A stretch of DNA of 64,000 nt from Nemertoderma westbladi (Eukaryota; Xenacoelomorpha; Nemertodermatida; Nemertodermatidae): positions 104,437 through 168,436 of the forward strand of contig JAUCBJ010008230.1 in NCBI GenBank assembly GCA_032718475.1, written 5' to 3'. Position numbers and translations under genes: made by a program. Of this stretch, positions 1 through 11,300 are shown in pieces. Within the stretch, counting starts at the first letter, position 1; every line of letters begins with the position of its first letter. The notes beneath the pieces are model-generated. The model did no database searches. It was given only the letters and a program-made list of their open reading frames with translations, and was not told where the DNA came from.

Positions 1-815
1 TTTAATCCTTCAAAATCCTGTCTGAGCAGTCTCTTAAGCTGCTCCTCCGCTCTCTCATCACCCATTTCCTGCATAGTTCCCGCGAACATGCATCCTGATG
101 TCTCCGACATCCTAAATGGTATCTTACTCTTGATTGGGCCGCTCAGTGTCCACCCGAATGGTGTTAAAATCGCCACCGGGTCACACTGCCTGTCTTCGCC
201 GAAGACCGTTTGCATTCTCTCGTGGGCCGTCGGGCAGTCCATTCCTACTATGATGGATACTTTCCTGACGTCCACCTCTGGGATTGAGAAGTCGATATCA
301 TCCAGGAATCTATACTGTTTGACCTCGATGTTGGTTGGCTGCCTGGCATTGATATTTATTGATTCAATCACTTGGATGGGGTCGATGGTCGCGCCGTAGT
401 CGCATCCCGGTGCCACCGCTGCAATTGCGCACCGTCCGGTTCTCATCTCCAGGATCTCATCTTTGCTAGAGATGGTTGTTACCGCCATTCTACTTGGCCT
501 CGTTCTCAATCCTATTTCTTTGGCCACCCAATCCTCGATTAATGTGAAGGCAGCTCCACTATCAACCAGCATCAGTGGGGTTACTGATCGATTGCCTTCT
601 CCAATCACTCGCACTGGCACTACCCCAAGTAGCACCGTCCCTCTCTTTTTCGCCCCTACTGTGCTCGTTGCCATCGTTTGGCCTTTACTTTGACCAAACT
701 TAATCGGCGTTTCCTCGCATTGCCTAGCTCTATGTCCACTCATCACACATCGCGAGCAGATCTCATTTCTTGCCGCGTATATCTTCCCTGGGTAATGCTT
801 GCCAGTACCTGCAGT
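1..815 (-). CDS. pol: Element A Pol N-terminus: CCHC knuckle and aspartic protease (partial)
   Basis: The frame is open from a TGA at 816-818 to the window edge. It starts with a zinc knuckle of form C-x2-C-x4-H-x4-C (about 720-775). Then come the retropepsin-like active site DSGA (about 553-564) within LMLVDSGAAFTLIED, a VGMDCP segment and a PFGWTLSGP motif (about 135-165), which in BEL/Pao proteins marks the protease-to-RT linker. The order matches DUF1758-type proteases. The protease would process Gag-Pol inside the particle. RT and later domains are beyond the left edge. The catalytic Asp is intact, unlike in element B. Confidence 0.85.
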
Positions 816-1708
816 TCATGGTCTGATGGAGCGCATTTGTATGTAGCTGGCATTTGCTCTTTGGGTCGTAGCCTATCGTATGCATTGCGTATCGTGGTTG
901 CATTTGTACCAAAGTCCCTACTATTCTTATTGTTTGGGTTCGGCCTACTGGCAGTCCCCTGCGTCGCTGCGTATGGCAGTGATTGCCTGAGCTTTGGCAA
1001 TGCGTCTGATGTGTTGTGTTCTGGTTTCGGTTTATGGTTATCTATTCTTGGTCCCTTTCCCAGGCTATCCTCGCTATAGACTGGGTCGGTTATTAATTCA
1101 GCTTCGTAATTTAAGAAGCTCGACATTTCTTCTAGACCCGGTTCCGCGCCCTTCCTATCTCGAGTGGAGAAAGCGACTTTCCTCCACTTGTTGCGCAGCC
1201 ATATCGGTAGTGCCTGCGCTATCGTGGTTATGTTGTTGGACGCGTTGAGCTCGTATGGCGCGTCTAGCGTTTTCAGTACGATTAGCGCCTTTTCGACCTT
1301 GTTCGCGAATGTCTTAATGCTAACGGGATTGTCCTGTAGGCCACCTGATGTTATGCCTCTCAGGGTTTGCTGGATGATCTTGGCTGGGTGCCCGTATTCC
1401 CTGTCCAGTGCCCGCCATGCCATCGTCAAGCCGCCCTCTATGCCCTGGTATTGCCTCACGATGTCGTATGCTGGACCTCCTGTGTATACTTGCAGATACT
1501 TTAGGCACTCCGCCTGCGTCAAGTTCTTTGTTAGTATTTCGTTGCTATACATGCGCCGAAACTGTAGGTATTCTTCCGGCCTGCTCCCATCGAATTTGAA
1601 TGGTTCCACGGGTGGTAGTCTATTAACGTGGCCATTCCCATCGCCTGCGCTTCCAATGGGTTTGATGGATGTTGTATAGTTTCCCCTGTTAGGTGCGGTC
1701 CGTCCGTC
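743..1708 (-). CDS. gag: Element A Gag core, DUF1759-type
   Basis: The frame opens after a TAG near 1709-1711 and contains no convincing ATG of its own before the conserved core, so it was probably entered by frame continuity or frameshift. The core starts with a PFKFDG-type motif, followed by FRRMY, a YLQVYTGGPAYDIV stretch and an ALDREYGHP motif. This is the pattern of the DUF1759 Gag domain that precedes pol in BEL/Pao elements, thought to be the capsid. The frame ends at TGA 743-745, just where the CCHC knuckle begins in the overlapping -1 frame. Either a frameshift mutation or a programmed -1 shift is possible. Confidence 0.75.
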   Translation of the reverse strand, partial: DGRTAPNRGNYTTSIKPIGSAGDGNGHVNRLPPVEPFKFDGSRPEEYLQFRRMYSNEILTKNLTQAECLKYLQVYTGGPAYDIVRQYQGIEGGLTMAWRALDREYGHPAKIIQQTLRGITSGGLQDNPVSIKTFANKVEKALIVLKTLDAPYELNASNNITTIAQALPIWLRNKWRKVAFSTRDRKGAEPGLEEMSSFLNYEAELITDPVYSEDSLGKGPRIDNHKPKPEHNTSDALPKLRQSLPYAATQGTASRPNPNNKNSRDFGTNATTIRNAYDRLRPKEQMPATYKCAPSDHELQVLASITQGRYTRQEMRSARDV

Positions 1709-2625
1709 CTATTTCCTGCCTTCCTCTGGCTTGGGTATATCATTGGGGGTAGCGGCCCCCTCCATATTTCTGTGTCGCATGACCTATTTCCATCCAAGGG
1801 TCTCATTGTTCTTGCTCATATCGAGGTATATTTTTGATATTGTGATGGGGGAATGTCACCCTGTCCCCCCCCCCCCACCGGTATGTTTGGTACTGGGGTT
1901 GATGTTAATATATTGGGGCCCATGCACCTATCCGCAATAATTCCCCCCTCCCCTGGGTATATGTTATGTCCCTGCATGCTGTAGTCATACTGCTGTACTG
2001 GTACCGGTATAGGCCTATCAGCTTCTGGCCTACCTGCCGGTATATACTCCGCGAGTTCCAGGTTTAATCCCGTCGACCGCGCTATCCTATCGCCAACATT
2101 ATTCCTGTCAGCATGGCCTATGGTATGTGCAGTAAGGCCTACAGTATGTCCTACAGTCTGCATGTGTCGCTCGGGATCTAAGTTTATTCTTCTTGAATAA
2201 TCCTCCTCGCGGCTACCATATTCCAGATCGGCAGGTATATCCCGCCGGAGAGCCTCTCTTTGACCCCCTCTACTGCTCTCGTCTTTGTACCGGTACATCG
2301 TGTACCCCTCTCTCGACGCGTAATGCGCCCCCTCAGGTCGCGTTCCTCCAGGGCGACGGCAATCTCCCGAAGTTCGACCCTGCTGACTCTCCATCTCCAT
2401 CTCTACTACCGATGGCACGCTATCCGTTCTCGCTCTCCTGTCGTTCGCGGCGACACTTCTTCTATTCTCTTCCCTTCTTTTCTTCGTAGTGCAGTATTCC
2501 CGCTCGTGAGATCTCTCGTCGACCTCCCGGTTAAACTCCACTGTTCTTCTTCCCTCTTCTGATCGGGCTCGACGCTTCGTCCGCCCTCTCGCGACGTCAA
2601 CCTGCTTCTCTCTGCTCGATCGCAC
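1531..2625 (-). pseudogene. Arg/Glu-rich linker of element A Gag with in-frame TGA
   Basis: A frame open from about 2625 to a TGA at 1816-1818 continues in the same frame to 1531. It is highly charged (Arg/Glu/Asp), then Gly/Pro-rich towards its C-terminus, and looks like a disordered Gag spacer. Downstream, the DUF1759 region is in a different frame, so a frame change occurred between about 1708 and 1530, where both frames are open. No recognised domain. Confidence 0.4.
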
Positions 2626-2701
2626 GCCGCTGGGGATACTCGCAATCCCCCTATTACTCTCCGTCGCCGGGTGTTGCGGTTTACCTATCTCGGCCCGCGC
2701 A

Positions 2702-3058
2702 TTATCCGTTGACGCCTGTGGGGCACTCTCTGCCCCCCCCCCCCCCCCTTTTCGCCGCTAACTCGCTGTTGTGGGGCTCCTGTAGCCCCCCCCCCCCCCC
2801 CCACTTGCCACATCTAACTTTGCTATCTCTCACCTCACTGCTATATCCTTCTCTAGTCGACACAGCAACCCTACTGCGGCTGGGTCTATTCACCCCCGCC
2901 TCTCCTTCTACTACTGTGTGGCCTACCAGGCCCTCTACTTCCTGCCTACTAACTACGTGGCCTACCAGGCCCCCGCTGGGTTTACCCAACCCAGCCACTC
3001 CCTGCCTACTAACTACGTGGCCTGCCAGGCCCTCTCCGGGTTGGCTCAACCCCGCCAC
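2702..3058 (-). CDS. Gly/Val-rich ORF built from palindromic tandem repeats (element A)
   Basis: A 118-codon minus-strand frame whose first half is a peptide repeat (copies of GHVVSRQ with flanking Gly/Leu) encoded by the palindromic tandem repeat at 2925-3110. Its second half contains two Gly runs encoded by poly-C tracts near 2731-2750 and 2787-2802. Those homopolymers are likely places for slippage or sequencing error, so frame continuity with neighbouring ORFs cannot be trusted. No known domain. Confidence 0.3.
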   Translation of the reverse strand: MAGLSQPGEGLAGHVVSRQGVAGLGKPSGGLVGHVVSRQEVEGLVGHTVVEGEAGVNRPSRSRVAVSTREGYSSEVRDSKVRCGKWGGGGGLQEPHNSELAAKRGGGGGRECPTGVNG

Positions 3059-3110
3059 TTCCGGCCTACTAACTGTACGGCCTACCAGGCACTTATCTGC
3101 CGGGTTTTAC
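2925..3110 (-). repeat. Tandem repeat of about 63 bp, each unit with two palindromes
   Basis: Three units share GTGGCCTACCAGGCC (arms GGCCT/AGGCC) and end in CTGCCTACTAACTAC or a close variant. The second palindrome of each complete unit is GCTGGGTTTACCCAACCCAGC in one copy (8-bp arms) and a different GGGTT/AACCC hairpin in the next. The hairpins are kept while loop and outer bases change. Confidence 0.75.
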
Positions 3111-3532
3111 ACGCCCGACGTGTTCACGTTAATAGCACCCATATTAGAAACGGAATTATTTTGTTTGTTCGAAATAAAATAATTTGAATTATTTTGCGCG
3201 ACTACACCATTTGAATTATTTTGTAAATTCGGGTTTGGATCATTATTTAAATTATTTGGATTATTTTGCGTAACTACGTTATTTGAATTATTTCCTACAT
3301 TAATATTATAATCGTTCGGATTTAAATTTAAATTATTACCACTAGGCAAAATATTTCCTGCAATAAAGGTTTGGTTAGTATTATCCAATACGGTACTATT
3401 AATATTAACGACGTCTACTGTACCATTATTATTACCCCCACCGCCCGTACGGTCACACCAGTTTCGGGTCTGTCGTGCGGTCCCTGTAAGTGGGGTATTA
3501 ATAAATGTATCCACTTGGCTCCCCGAAAACAC
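3107..3532 (-). CDS. Asn-rich low-complexity segment of element A
   Basis: A 141-codon open frame overlaps the previous frame by 35 nt and is shifted relative to it. It is dominated by asparagine (runs such as NNSN, QNNPNN), and the DNA here is far richer in A+T than its GC-rich neighbours. It may be a spacer expanded by local duplication. Whether it is translated by frameshifting or is a relic is unknown. There are no membrane segments or motifs. Confidence 0.35.
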   Translation of the reverse strand: MFSGSQVDTFINTPLTGTARQTRNWCDRTGGGGNNNGTVDVVNINSTVLDNTNQTFIAGNILPSGNNLNLNPNDYNINVGNNSNNVVTQNNPNNLNNDPNPNLQNNSNGVVAQNNSNYFISNKQNNSVSNMGAINVNTSGV

Positions 3533-4730
3533 TAGAGCCAGTCCCGCTCTCAGACGCCCCTATCCGCGCCAGTTGCAGTTCGTGCGTGCGTCTAATATTG
3601 TACTCCATAAGCTCACTTTGGCGTTTTACCAATTCTTTTTGCTCACGCTCCTCTCTTGCCATTCTCTCCCGAACCTCTCGCGCATTCTGGTCGGCCAATT
3701 CCGGCTCTCTCCTAGCTCCCTCCCTTCGCCTCGCCTCACGCTCTTCTTGTTCCTTCCTCCCTATTTCATCACACTCCCTAAGGCTTTTCGCGGCCCTTTC
3801 GGCCCTCTCTCCAGTTTCTCTAATCATTCTCATTTCCTTCTCTAATAGCATTCTCCCATCCTCTAACCGTCTCTCTACTTCTCACTGACTTTGCGCTATC
3901 AGATCGAGATGGTACGTGGCATTTATCTCTCTCACCCGTCTTCCTTTTACAGAGGATGTAGCAGACTTATCGGTTGTGACGGATTCCCTCCGCCTTCCCG
4001 ATCTACTAACTTTCCCTCTCTTCCCAGAACTTCCTCCGACCGACGAGATCGAATAATCGGGGTTAACCTCGGATTCGCCCTCCTGCGGCCTTCTCCAACC
4101 CACTAATTTTATACCCCGGGCATCGACTAAGTATGGCCCTACGTACACTACGCTAGGTTGCATACCCCTACACCGCCATAATTCACACAGTTCCTCGGCA
4201 ACCCCTCTCGCTCTCGCCTTGGCCAGTTCTCTCTGCCCAAAGCGCATTAAATAACTAAAATGTCTATCCGACTCACCTAGTCCTGTTGTCAACTTTACCT
4301 CATCTATCTTCGCCCCCTGCTTGGCCTCCTTAAGTAGCTTCCGGGTCGCGTTGTAGGCCCGTCGAAGTCGATCGGAAACCCCGAAGTCCTCGTCGCCGAC
4401 CTCTCCTCCGTCTCTCCGGGTCCGACGTCGTACCGGCGGCCCCACCGTCGCCGTTTCGGTGGGCCATCTGTCGCCCTCGGCCTGTGGCTGGCCGGCGACA
4501 TCGGTACGTTGACCAACGTGTGTCGACTCGTCTCTTTCTCCTTCCGTCTCGCTCTCTCCTTCTCTCAACTCGGCTTCCGGCTCCAGACAGCCCCCCTCAT
4601 CTTGAACTGCCGGATGACCCGTTACCGATGGGTCCGGCGTTGTGGGCCTATACCGTCTGGTCACAGCCTCGCGAATCGTTAGGTCTTCGTCTGGGGTCTG
4701 TGGTGGCGTCGTCTCACCCAACCAACTCAT
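3498..4730 (-). pseudogene. Element A N-terminal ORF (Gag-like leader, basic and coiled-coil)
   Basis: An ATG at 4730, about 130 nt inside the probable LTR end, opens a 282-codon frame ending at a TGA at 3882-3884. The same frame then stays open to 3498, so one TGA interrupts an ancestral product of about 410 residues. The first half is acidic and Thr/Pro/Arg-rich, the middle has a short folded-looking stretch (about residues 120-210, with Trp and Cys), and the part after the TGA is a Glu/Arg-rich likely coiled coil. Position before DUF1759 suggests the N-terminal part of Gag, but I recognise no named domain. Confidence 0.5.
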
Positions 4731-4860
4731 CTTGTACTTTAGATTGGTGGCTGGTAGTCACTGTTTAGCTAACTAGGGGCGGCAGCTTGGGTTTAATCAC
4801 TGTGATGGGATCCACAAAGGATCCCGATTTATCCGTTTGTCAATCTACGCGTCCCCGCCG

Positions 4861-5307
4861 TGTGTGAAAGGTAAAAGAGTTTGCGTTGTTCGTCGTATAT
4901 AATCTCCGGGTATAATAGTATAAATAGAGTGATCGTATAATGAATAAGTGAGTAACAATAGTATATTGAAGGCGGAAAACGGTGATTAAGTCCCGGTACT
5001 TCCCTAGCTAACCTAACTGACACTAAATGGATTGGTAACTGCTATTATATTGCACTGGTTGGCCTTGTTACAGTACCTAGTCGATGCTTCCCCCTGATTG
5101 GCTAATATCCCTGTTGGCGCCCTTTGGAGTGTTTCCCTTTACTCCTGCTATTCTCTCTAGGTCAGGGGTATGGCCCCTGACCCTTATTGTGTGTTTCTCC
5201 TTCCCACTTTGTTGGGGTGGCACGAGATTGGGTAACCAACCTCGTGGCCCCCAATATTGCTTAACGGTTTACTTTGTGGGCTGTTAGCGGAATTGAATAC
5301 GCTAACA
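4861..5307 (-). repeat. Probable 5' LTR of element A
   Basis: The outer end at 5307 is clear because satellite sequence starts at 5308. On the minus strand the LTR begins TGTTAGC, and a 9-bp inverted repeat (CTGTTAGCG and CGCTAACAG, 5281-5308) sits at this terminus. A TATTTATA-like box lies near 4915-4930. The inner end is uncertain: I chose 4861 because the minus strand reads TTTCACACA there, but no primer site matching a tRNA 3' end follows. The second LTR copy, which would settle it, is outside the window. Confidence 0.5.
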
Positions 5308-8300
5308 GGAGTTAAAGTTATTATGTAATGCAATAATTCACCTCAAATATCTCAGTTTTTTCATGAACATAATGAAGTATTAAAGCCATGACAAAATCCT
5401 TGGGGTTTTTCAGCAATAATAATAATAATAATATCCTCAGATTTTTTACAAAAAACGACATCGATTTTCATATTTATAACTTCTAACCCACTCCACGAGA
5501 TAGAGAATCTTAAATGAAAGTCATAAGAACAGGTAACACTTACATTTATAGAAGTAATGAGCTGTTATTTGCTTTGTCTTTCCCCAGGAGATGGATGAAT
5601 TTTGATTGCGTCGGAACACCCCCTTTCTGAGGCTCTCAGAGTGGAGAGATAAGTAGCCTATCTCCCTGTTAATATTGTTGTGTTCTAGAATATTTATTAT
5701 AGTTTCATCGTATTGCCAAAGCGGCTGGAGCCAAAGTTAATATGTAATGCAATAATTAACCTCAAATATCTCAGCTAGTTCATGAATATAATGAGTATTA
5801 AATCCTTGTCAAAATCCTTGGTGTTTTTCAGCAATAATTTATTAAAATCTCCTCTGATTTTTTACAAAAAACGACATCGATTTTCATATTCATGACTTCT
5901 AACCCACTCCAAGAGATAGACCATCTTAAATGAAAGTCAAAAGAGCAGGTAACACTTACATTTATAGAAGGTAATCAGCTATTCTTTGCTTCGTCTTTCC
6001 CCTGGAGATGGATGTTTTTTTATTGCGTCGGAACACCCCCTTTTTGAGGCTCTCAGATTGAAGAGATCAGTTAATACTGTTGTGTTCTAGAAAATTTATT
6101 ATAGTTTCATCGTTTTGCAAAAGCGGCTGGAGCCGAAGATAATATGTGATACAATAATTCACCTCAAATTTCTCAGCTATTTCATGAATATAATGAGTAT
6201 TAAAGCTATGTCAAAATCCTTGGAGTTTTTCAGAAATAATTTATCAAAATATCCTCTGATTTTTTTCAAAAACCACATCGATTTTCATATTTATAACTTC
6301 TAACCCACTCCACGAGATAGAGAATCTTAAACGAAAGTCATAAGAACACGTAACACTTTCATTTATAGAAGTAATCAGCTGTTCTTTGCTTCGACTTTCC
6401 CCAGGAGATGGATGAATTTTGATTGCGTCGGAACACCCCCTTTTTGAGGTTCTCAGAGTGAAGAGATAAGTAGCCTATCTCCCTGTTAATATTGTTGTGT
6501 TCTAGAATAATTATTATAGTTTCATCGTATTGCCAAAGCGGCTGGAGCCGAAGTTAATATGTAATGCAATAATTCACCTCAAATATCTCAGCTAGTTCAT
6601 GAATATAATGAGTATTAAATCCTTGTCAAAATCCTTGGGGATTTTCAGCAATAATTTATCAAAATATCATCTGATTTTTTTTCAAAAACCACATCGATTT
6701 TCATATTCATGACTTCTAACCCACTCCAAGAGATAGAGAATCTTAAACGAAAGTCATAAGAACAGGTAACACTTTCATTTATAGAAGTAATCAGCAGTTA
6801 TTTGCTTCGTCTTTCCACAGGAGATGGATGAAATTTGATTGCGTCTGAACACCCACTCTTTGAGGCTCTCAGAGGGAAGAGATAAGTAGCCTATCTCCCT
6901 GTTAATATTGTTGTGTTCTAGAATATTTATTATAGTTTCATCGTATTGCAAAAGCGGCTGAAGCCGAAGATAATATGTGATACAATAATTCACATCAAAT
7001 TTCTCAGCTATTTCATGAATATAATGAGTATTAAAGCTATGTCAAAATCCTTGGGGTTTTTCAGAAATAATTTATCAAAATATCCTATGATTTTTTTCAA
7101 AAACCACATCGATTTTCATATTTATAACTTCTAACCCACTCCACGAGATAGAGAATCTTAAACGAAAGTCATAAAAACAGGTAACACTTTCATTTATAGA
7201 AGTAATCAGCTGTTCTTTGCTTTGTCTTTCCCCAGGATATGGATGAATTTTGATTGCGTCGGAACACCCCCTTTTTGAGGCTCTCAGAGTGGACAGATAA
7301 GTAGCCTATTTCCCTGTTAATATTTTTCTGTTGTAGAATATTTATTATAGTTTCATCGTATTGCTAATGTGGCTGGAGTTAAAGTTATTATATAATGCAA
7401 TAATTCACCTCAAATATCTCAGTTTTTCATGAACATAATGAAGTATTAAAGCCATGTCAAAATCCTTGGGGATTTTCAGCAATAATTTATCAAAATATCC
7501 TATGATTTTTTTTCAAAAACCACATCGATTTTCATATTTATAACTTCTAACCCAATCCACGAGATAGAGAATCTTAAACGAAAGTCATAAGAACAGGTAA
7601 CACTTTCATTTATAGAAGTAATCAGCTGTTATTTGCTTCGTCTTTCCACAGGAGATGGATGAAATTTGATTGCGTCGGAACACCCCCTTTTTGAGGCTCT
7701 CAGAGTGGACAGATAAGTAGCCTATTTCCCTGTTAATATTTTTCTGTTGTAGAATATTTATTATAGTTTCATCGTATTGCTAATGTGGCTGGAGTTAAAG
7801 TTATTATGTAATGCAATAATTCACCTCAAATATCTCAGTTTTTCATGAACATAATGAAGTATTAAAGCCATGTCAAAATCCTTGGGGTTTTTCAGCAATA
7901 ATTTATCAAAATATCCTCAGATTTTTTACAAAAAACGACATCGATTTTCATATTTATAACTTCTAACCCACTCCACGAGATAGAGAATCTTAAACGAAAG
8001 TCATAAGAACAGGTAACATTTACATTTATAGAAGTAATCAGCTGTTATTTGTTTCGTCTTTCCCCAGGAGATGGATGAATTTTGATTGCGTCGGAACACC
8101 CCCTTTCTGAGGCTCTCAGAGTGGAGAGATAAGTAGCCTATCTCCCTGTTAATATTGTTGTGTTCTAGAATATTTATTATAGTTTCATCGTATTGCCAAA
8201 GCGGCTGGAGCCAAAGTTAATATGTAATGCAATAATTAACCTCAAATATCTCAGTTTTTCATGAATAATAATGAGTATTAAATCCTTGTCAAAATCCTTG

Positions 8301-11300
8301 GTGTTTTTCAGCAATAATTTATTAAAATCTCCTCTGATTTTTTACAAAAAACGACATCGATTTTCATATTCATGACTTCTAACCCACTCTAAGAGATAGA
8401 CAATCTCAAATGAAAGTCAAAAGAGCAGGTAACACTTACATTTATAGAAGTAATCAGCTATTCTTTGCTTCGTCTTTCCCCTGGAGATGGATGTTTTTTT
8501 ATTGCGTCGGAACACCCCCTTTTTGAGGCTGTCAGATTGAAGAGATAAGTTAATATTGTTGTGTTCTAGAATATTTATTATAGTTTCATCGTATTGCAAA
8601 AGCGGCTGGAGCCGAAGATAATATGTGATACAATAATTCACATCATATTTCTCAGCTATTTCATGAATATAATGAGTATTAAAGCTATGTCAAAATCCTT
8701 GGGGTTTTTCAGAAATAATTTATCAAACTATCCTATGATTTTTTTCAAAAACCACATCGATTTTCATATTTATAACTTCTAACCCACTCCACGAGATAGA
8801 GAATCTTAAACGAAAGTCATAAGAACAGGTAACACTTACATTTATAGAAGTAATGAGCTGTTATTTGCTTTGTCTTTCCCCAGGAGATGGATGAATTTTG
8901 ATTGCGTCGGAACACCCCCTTTCTGAGGCTCTCAGAGTGGAGAGATAAGTAGCCTATCTCCCTGTTAATATTGTTGTGTTCTAGAATATTTATTATAGTT
9001 TCATCGTATTGCCAAAGCGGCTGGAGCCAAAGTTAATATGTAATGCAATAATTAACCTCAAATATCTCAGCTAGTTCATGAATATAATGAGTATTAAATC
9101 CTTGTCAAAATCCTTGGTGTTTTTCAGCAATAATTTATTAAAATCTCCTCTGATTTTTTACAAAAAACGACATCGATTTTCATATTCATGACTTCTAACC
9201 CACTCCACGAGATAGAGAATCTTAAACGAAAGTCATAAGAACACGTAACACTTTCATTTATAGAAGTAATCAGCTGTTCTTTGCTTCGTCTTTCCCCAGG
9301 AGATGGATGAATTTTGATTGCGTCGGAACACCCCCTTTTTGAGGTTCTCAGAGTGAAGAGATAAGTAGCCTATCTCCCTGTTAATATTGTTGTGTTCTAG
9401 AATAATTATTATAGTTTCATCGTATTGCCAAAGCGGCTGGAGCCGAAGTTAATATGTAATGCAATAATTCACCTCAAATATCTCAGCTAGTTCATGAATA
9501 TAATGAGTATTAAATCCTTGTCAAAATCCTTGGTGTTTTTCAGCAATAATTTATTAAAATCTCCTCTGATTTTTTACAAAAAACGACATCGATTTTCATA
9601 TTCATGACTTCTAACCCACTCCAAGAGATAGGCAATCTTAAATGAAAGTCAAAAGAGCAGGTAACCCTTACATTTATAGAAGTAATCAGCTGTTATTTGC
9701 TTCGTCTTTCCACAGGAGATGGATGAAATTTGATTGCGTCGGAACACCCACTCTTTGAGGCTCTCAGAGGGAAGAGATAAGTAGCCTATCTCCCTGTTAA
9801 TATTGTTGTGTTCTAGAATAATTATTATAGTTTCATCGTATTGCCAAAGCGGCTGGAGCCGAAGTTAATATGTAATGCAATAATTCACCTCAAATATCTC
9901 AGCTAGTTCATGAATATAATGAGTATTAAAGCCATGTCAAAATCCTTGGGGATTTTCAGCAATAATTTATCAAAATATCATCTGATTTTTTTTCAAAAAC
10001 CACATCGATTTTCATATTTATAACTTCTAACCCAATCCACGAGATAGAGAATCTTAAACGAAAGTCATAAGAACAGGTAACACTTTCATTTATAGAAGTA
10101 ATCAGCAGTTATTTGCTTCGTCTTTCCACAGGAGATGGATGAAATTTGATTGCGTCGGAACACCCACTCTTTGAGGCTCTCAGAGGGAAGAGATAAGTAG
10201 CCTATCTCCCTGTTAATATTGTTGTGTTCTAGAATATTTATTATAGTTTCATCGTATTGCAAAAGCGGCTGAAGCCGAAGATAATATGTGATACAATAAT
10301 TCACATCAAATTTCTCAGCTATTTCATGAATATAATGAGTATTAAAGCTATGTCAAAATCCTTGGGGTTTTTCAGAAATAATTTATCAAAATATCCTATG
10401 ATTTTTTTCAAAAACCACATCGATTTTCATATTTATAACTTCTAACCCACTCCACGAGATAGAGAATCTTAAACGAAAGTCATAAAAACAGGTAACACTT
10501 TCATTTATAGAAGTAATCAGCTGTTCTTTGCTTTGTCTTTCCCCAGGATATGGATGAATTTTGATTGCGTCGGAACACCCCCTTTTTGAGGCTCTCAGAG
10601 TGGACAGATAAGTAGCCTATTTCCCTGTTAATATTTTTCTGTTGTAGAATATTTATTATAGTTTCATCGTATTGCTAATGTGGCTGGAGTTAAAGTTATT
10701 ATGTAATGCAATAATTCACCTCAAATATCTCAGTTTCTCATGAACATAATGAAGTATTAAAGCCATGTCAAAATCCTTGGGGATTTTCAGCAATAATTTA
10801 TCAAAATATCCTATGATTTTTTTTCAAAAACCACATCGATTTTCATATTTATAACTTCTAACCCAATCCACGAGATAGAGAATCTTAAACGAAAGTCATA
10901 AGAACAGGTAACACTTTCCTTTATAGAAGTAATCAGCTGTTATTTGCTTCGTCTTTCCACAGGAGATGGATGAAATTTGATTGCGTCGGAACACCCACTC
11001 TTTGAGGCTCTCAGAGGGAAGAGATAAGTAGCCTATCTCCCTGTTAATATTGTTGTGTTCTAGAATATTTATTATAGTTTCATCGTATTGCAAAAGCGGC
11101 TGAAGCCGAAGATAATATGTGATACAATAATTCACATCAAATTTCTCAGCTATTTCATGAATATAATGAGTATTAAAGCTATGTCAAAATCCTTGGGGTT
11201 TTTCAGAAATAATTTATCAAAATATCCTATGATTTTTTTCAAAAACCACATCGATTTTCATATTTATAACTTCTAACCCACTCCACGAGATAGAGAATCT

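Larger units (their letters stand above)
1..5307 (-). mobile_element. Element A: BEL/Pao-like LTR retrotransposon, 5' portion, cut by window edge
   Basis: On the minus strand this runs from an LTR terminus at 5307 (TGTTAGC start, abutting satellite DNA) through a long low-complexity N-terminal region to a DUF1759-type Gag, a CCHC knuckle and an aspartic protease that leaves the window at position 1. The order Gag, knuckle, DSGA protease, then a GWTLSG-like segment is typical of BEL/Pao elements. The rest of pol and the 3' LTR lie outside. Several in-frame TGA codons and frame changes show a decayed copy. The insertion broke the satellite at GGAGTTAAAG; its target duplication cannot be seen because the other end is missing. 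Confidence 0.85.

Noticed and set aside
2702-3058. Poly-Gly frames across poly-C tracts as firm coding sequence
   Set aside because: Homopolymer length errors can create or destroy such frames; kept only at low confidence.
6115-6303. Recurring 60-62-codon plus-strand frames in almost every satellite monomer (for example 6115, 6946, 8594, 55113)
   Set aside because: They begin at TTG or similar non-ATG codons, recur only because the monomer recurs, and show no codon-level conservation beyond the DNA repeat.
6775-6993. Minus-strand 65-79-codon frames in satellite monomers
   Set aside because: Also a by-product of repetition; neighbouring monomers break them by indels.
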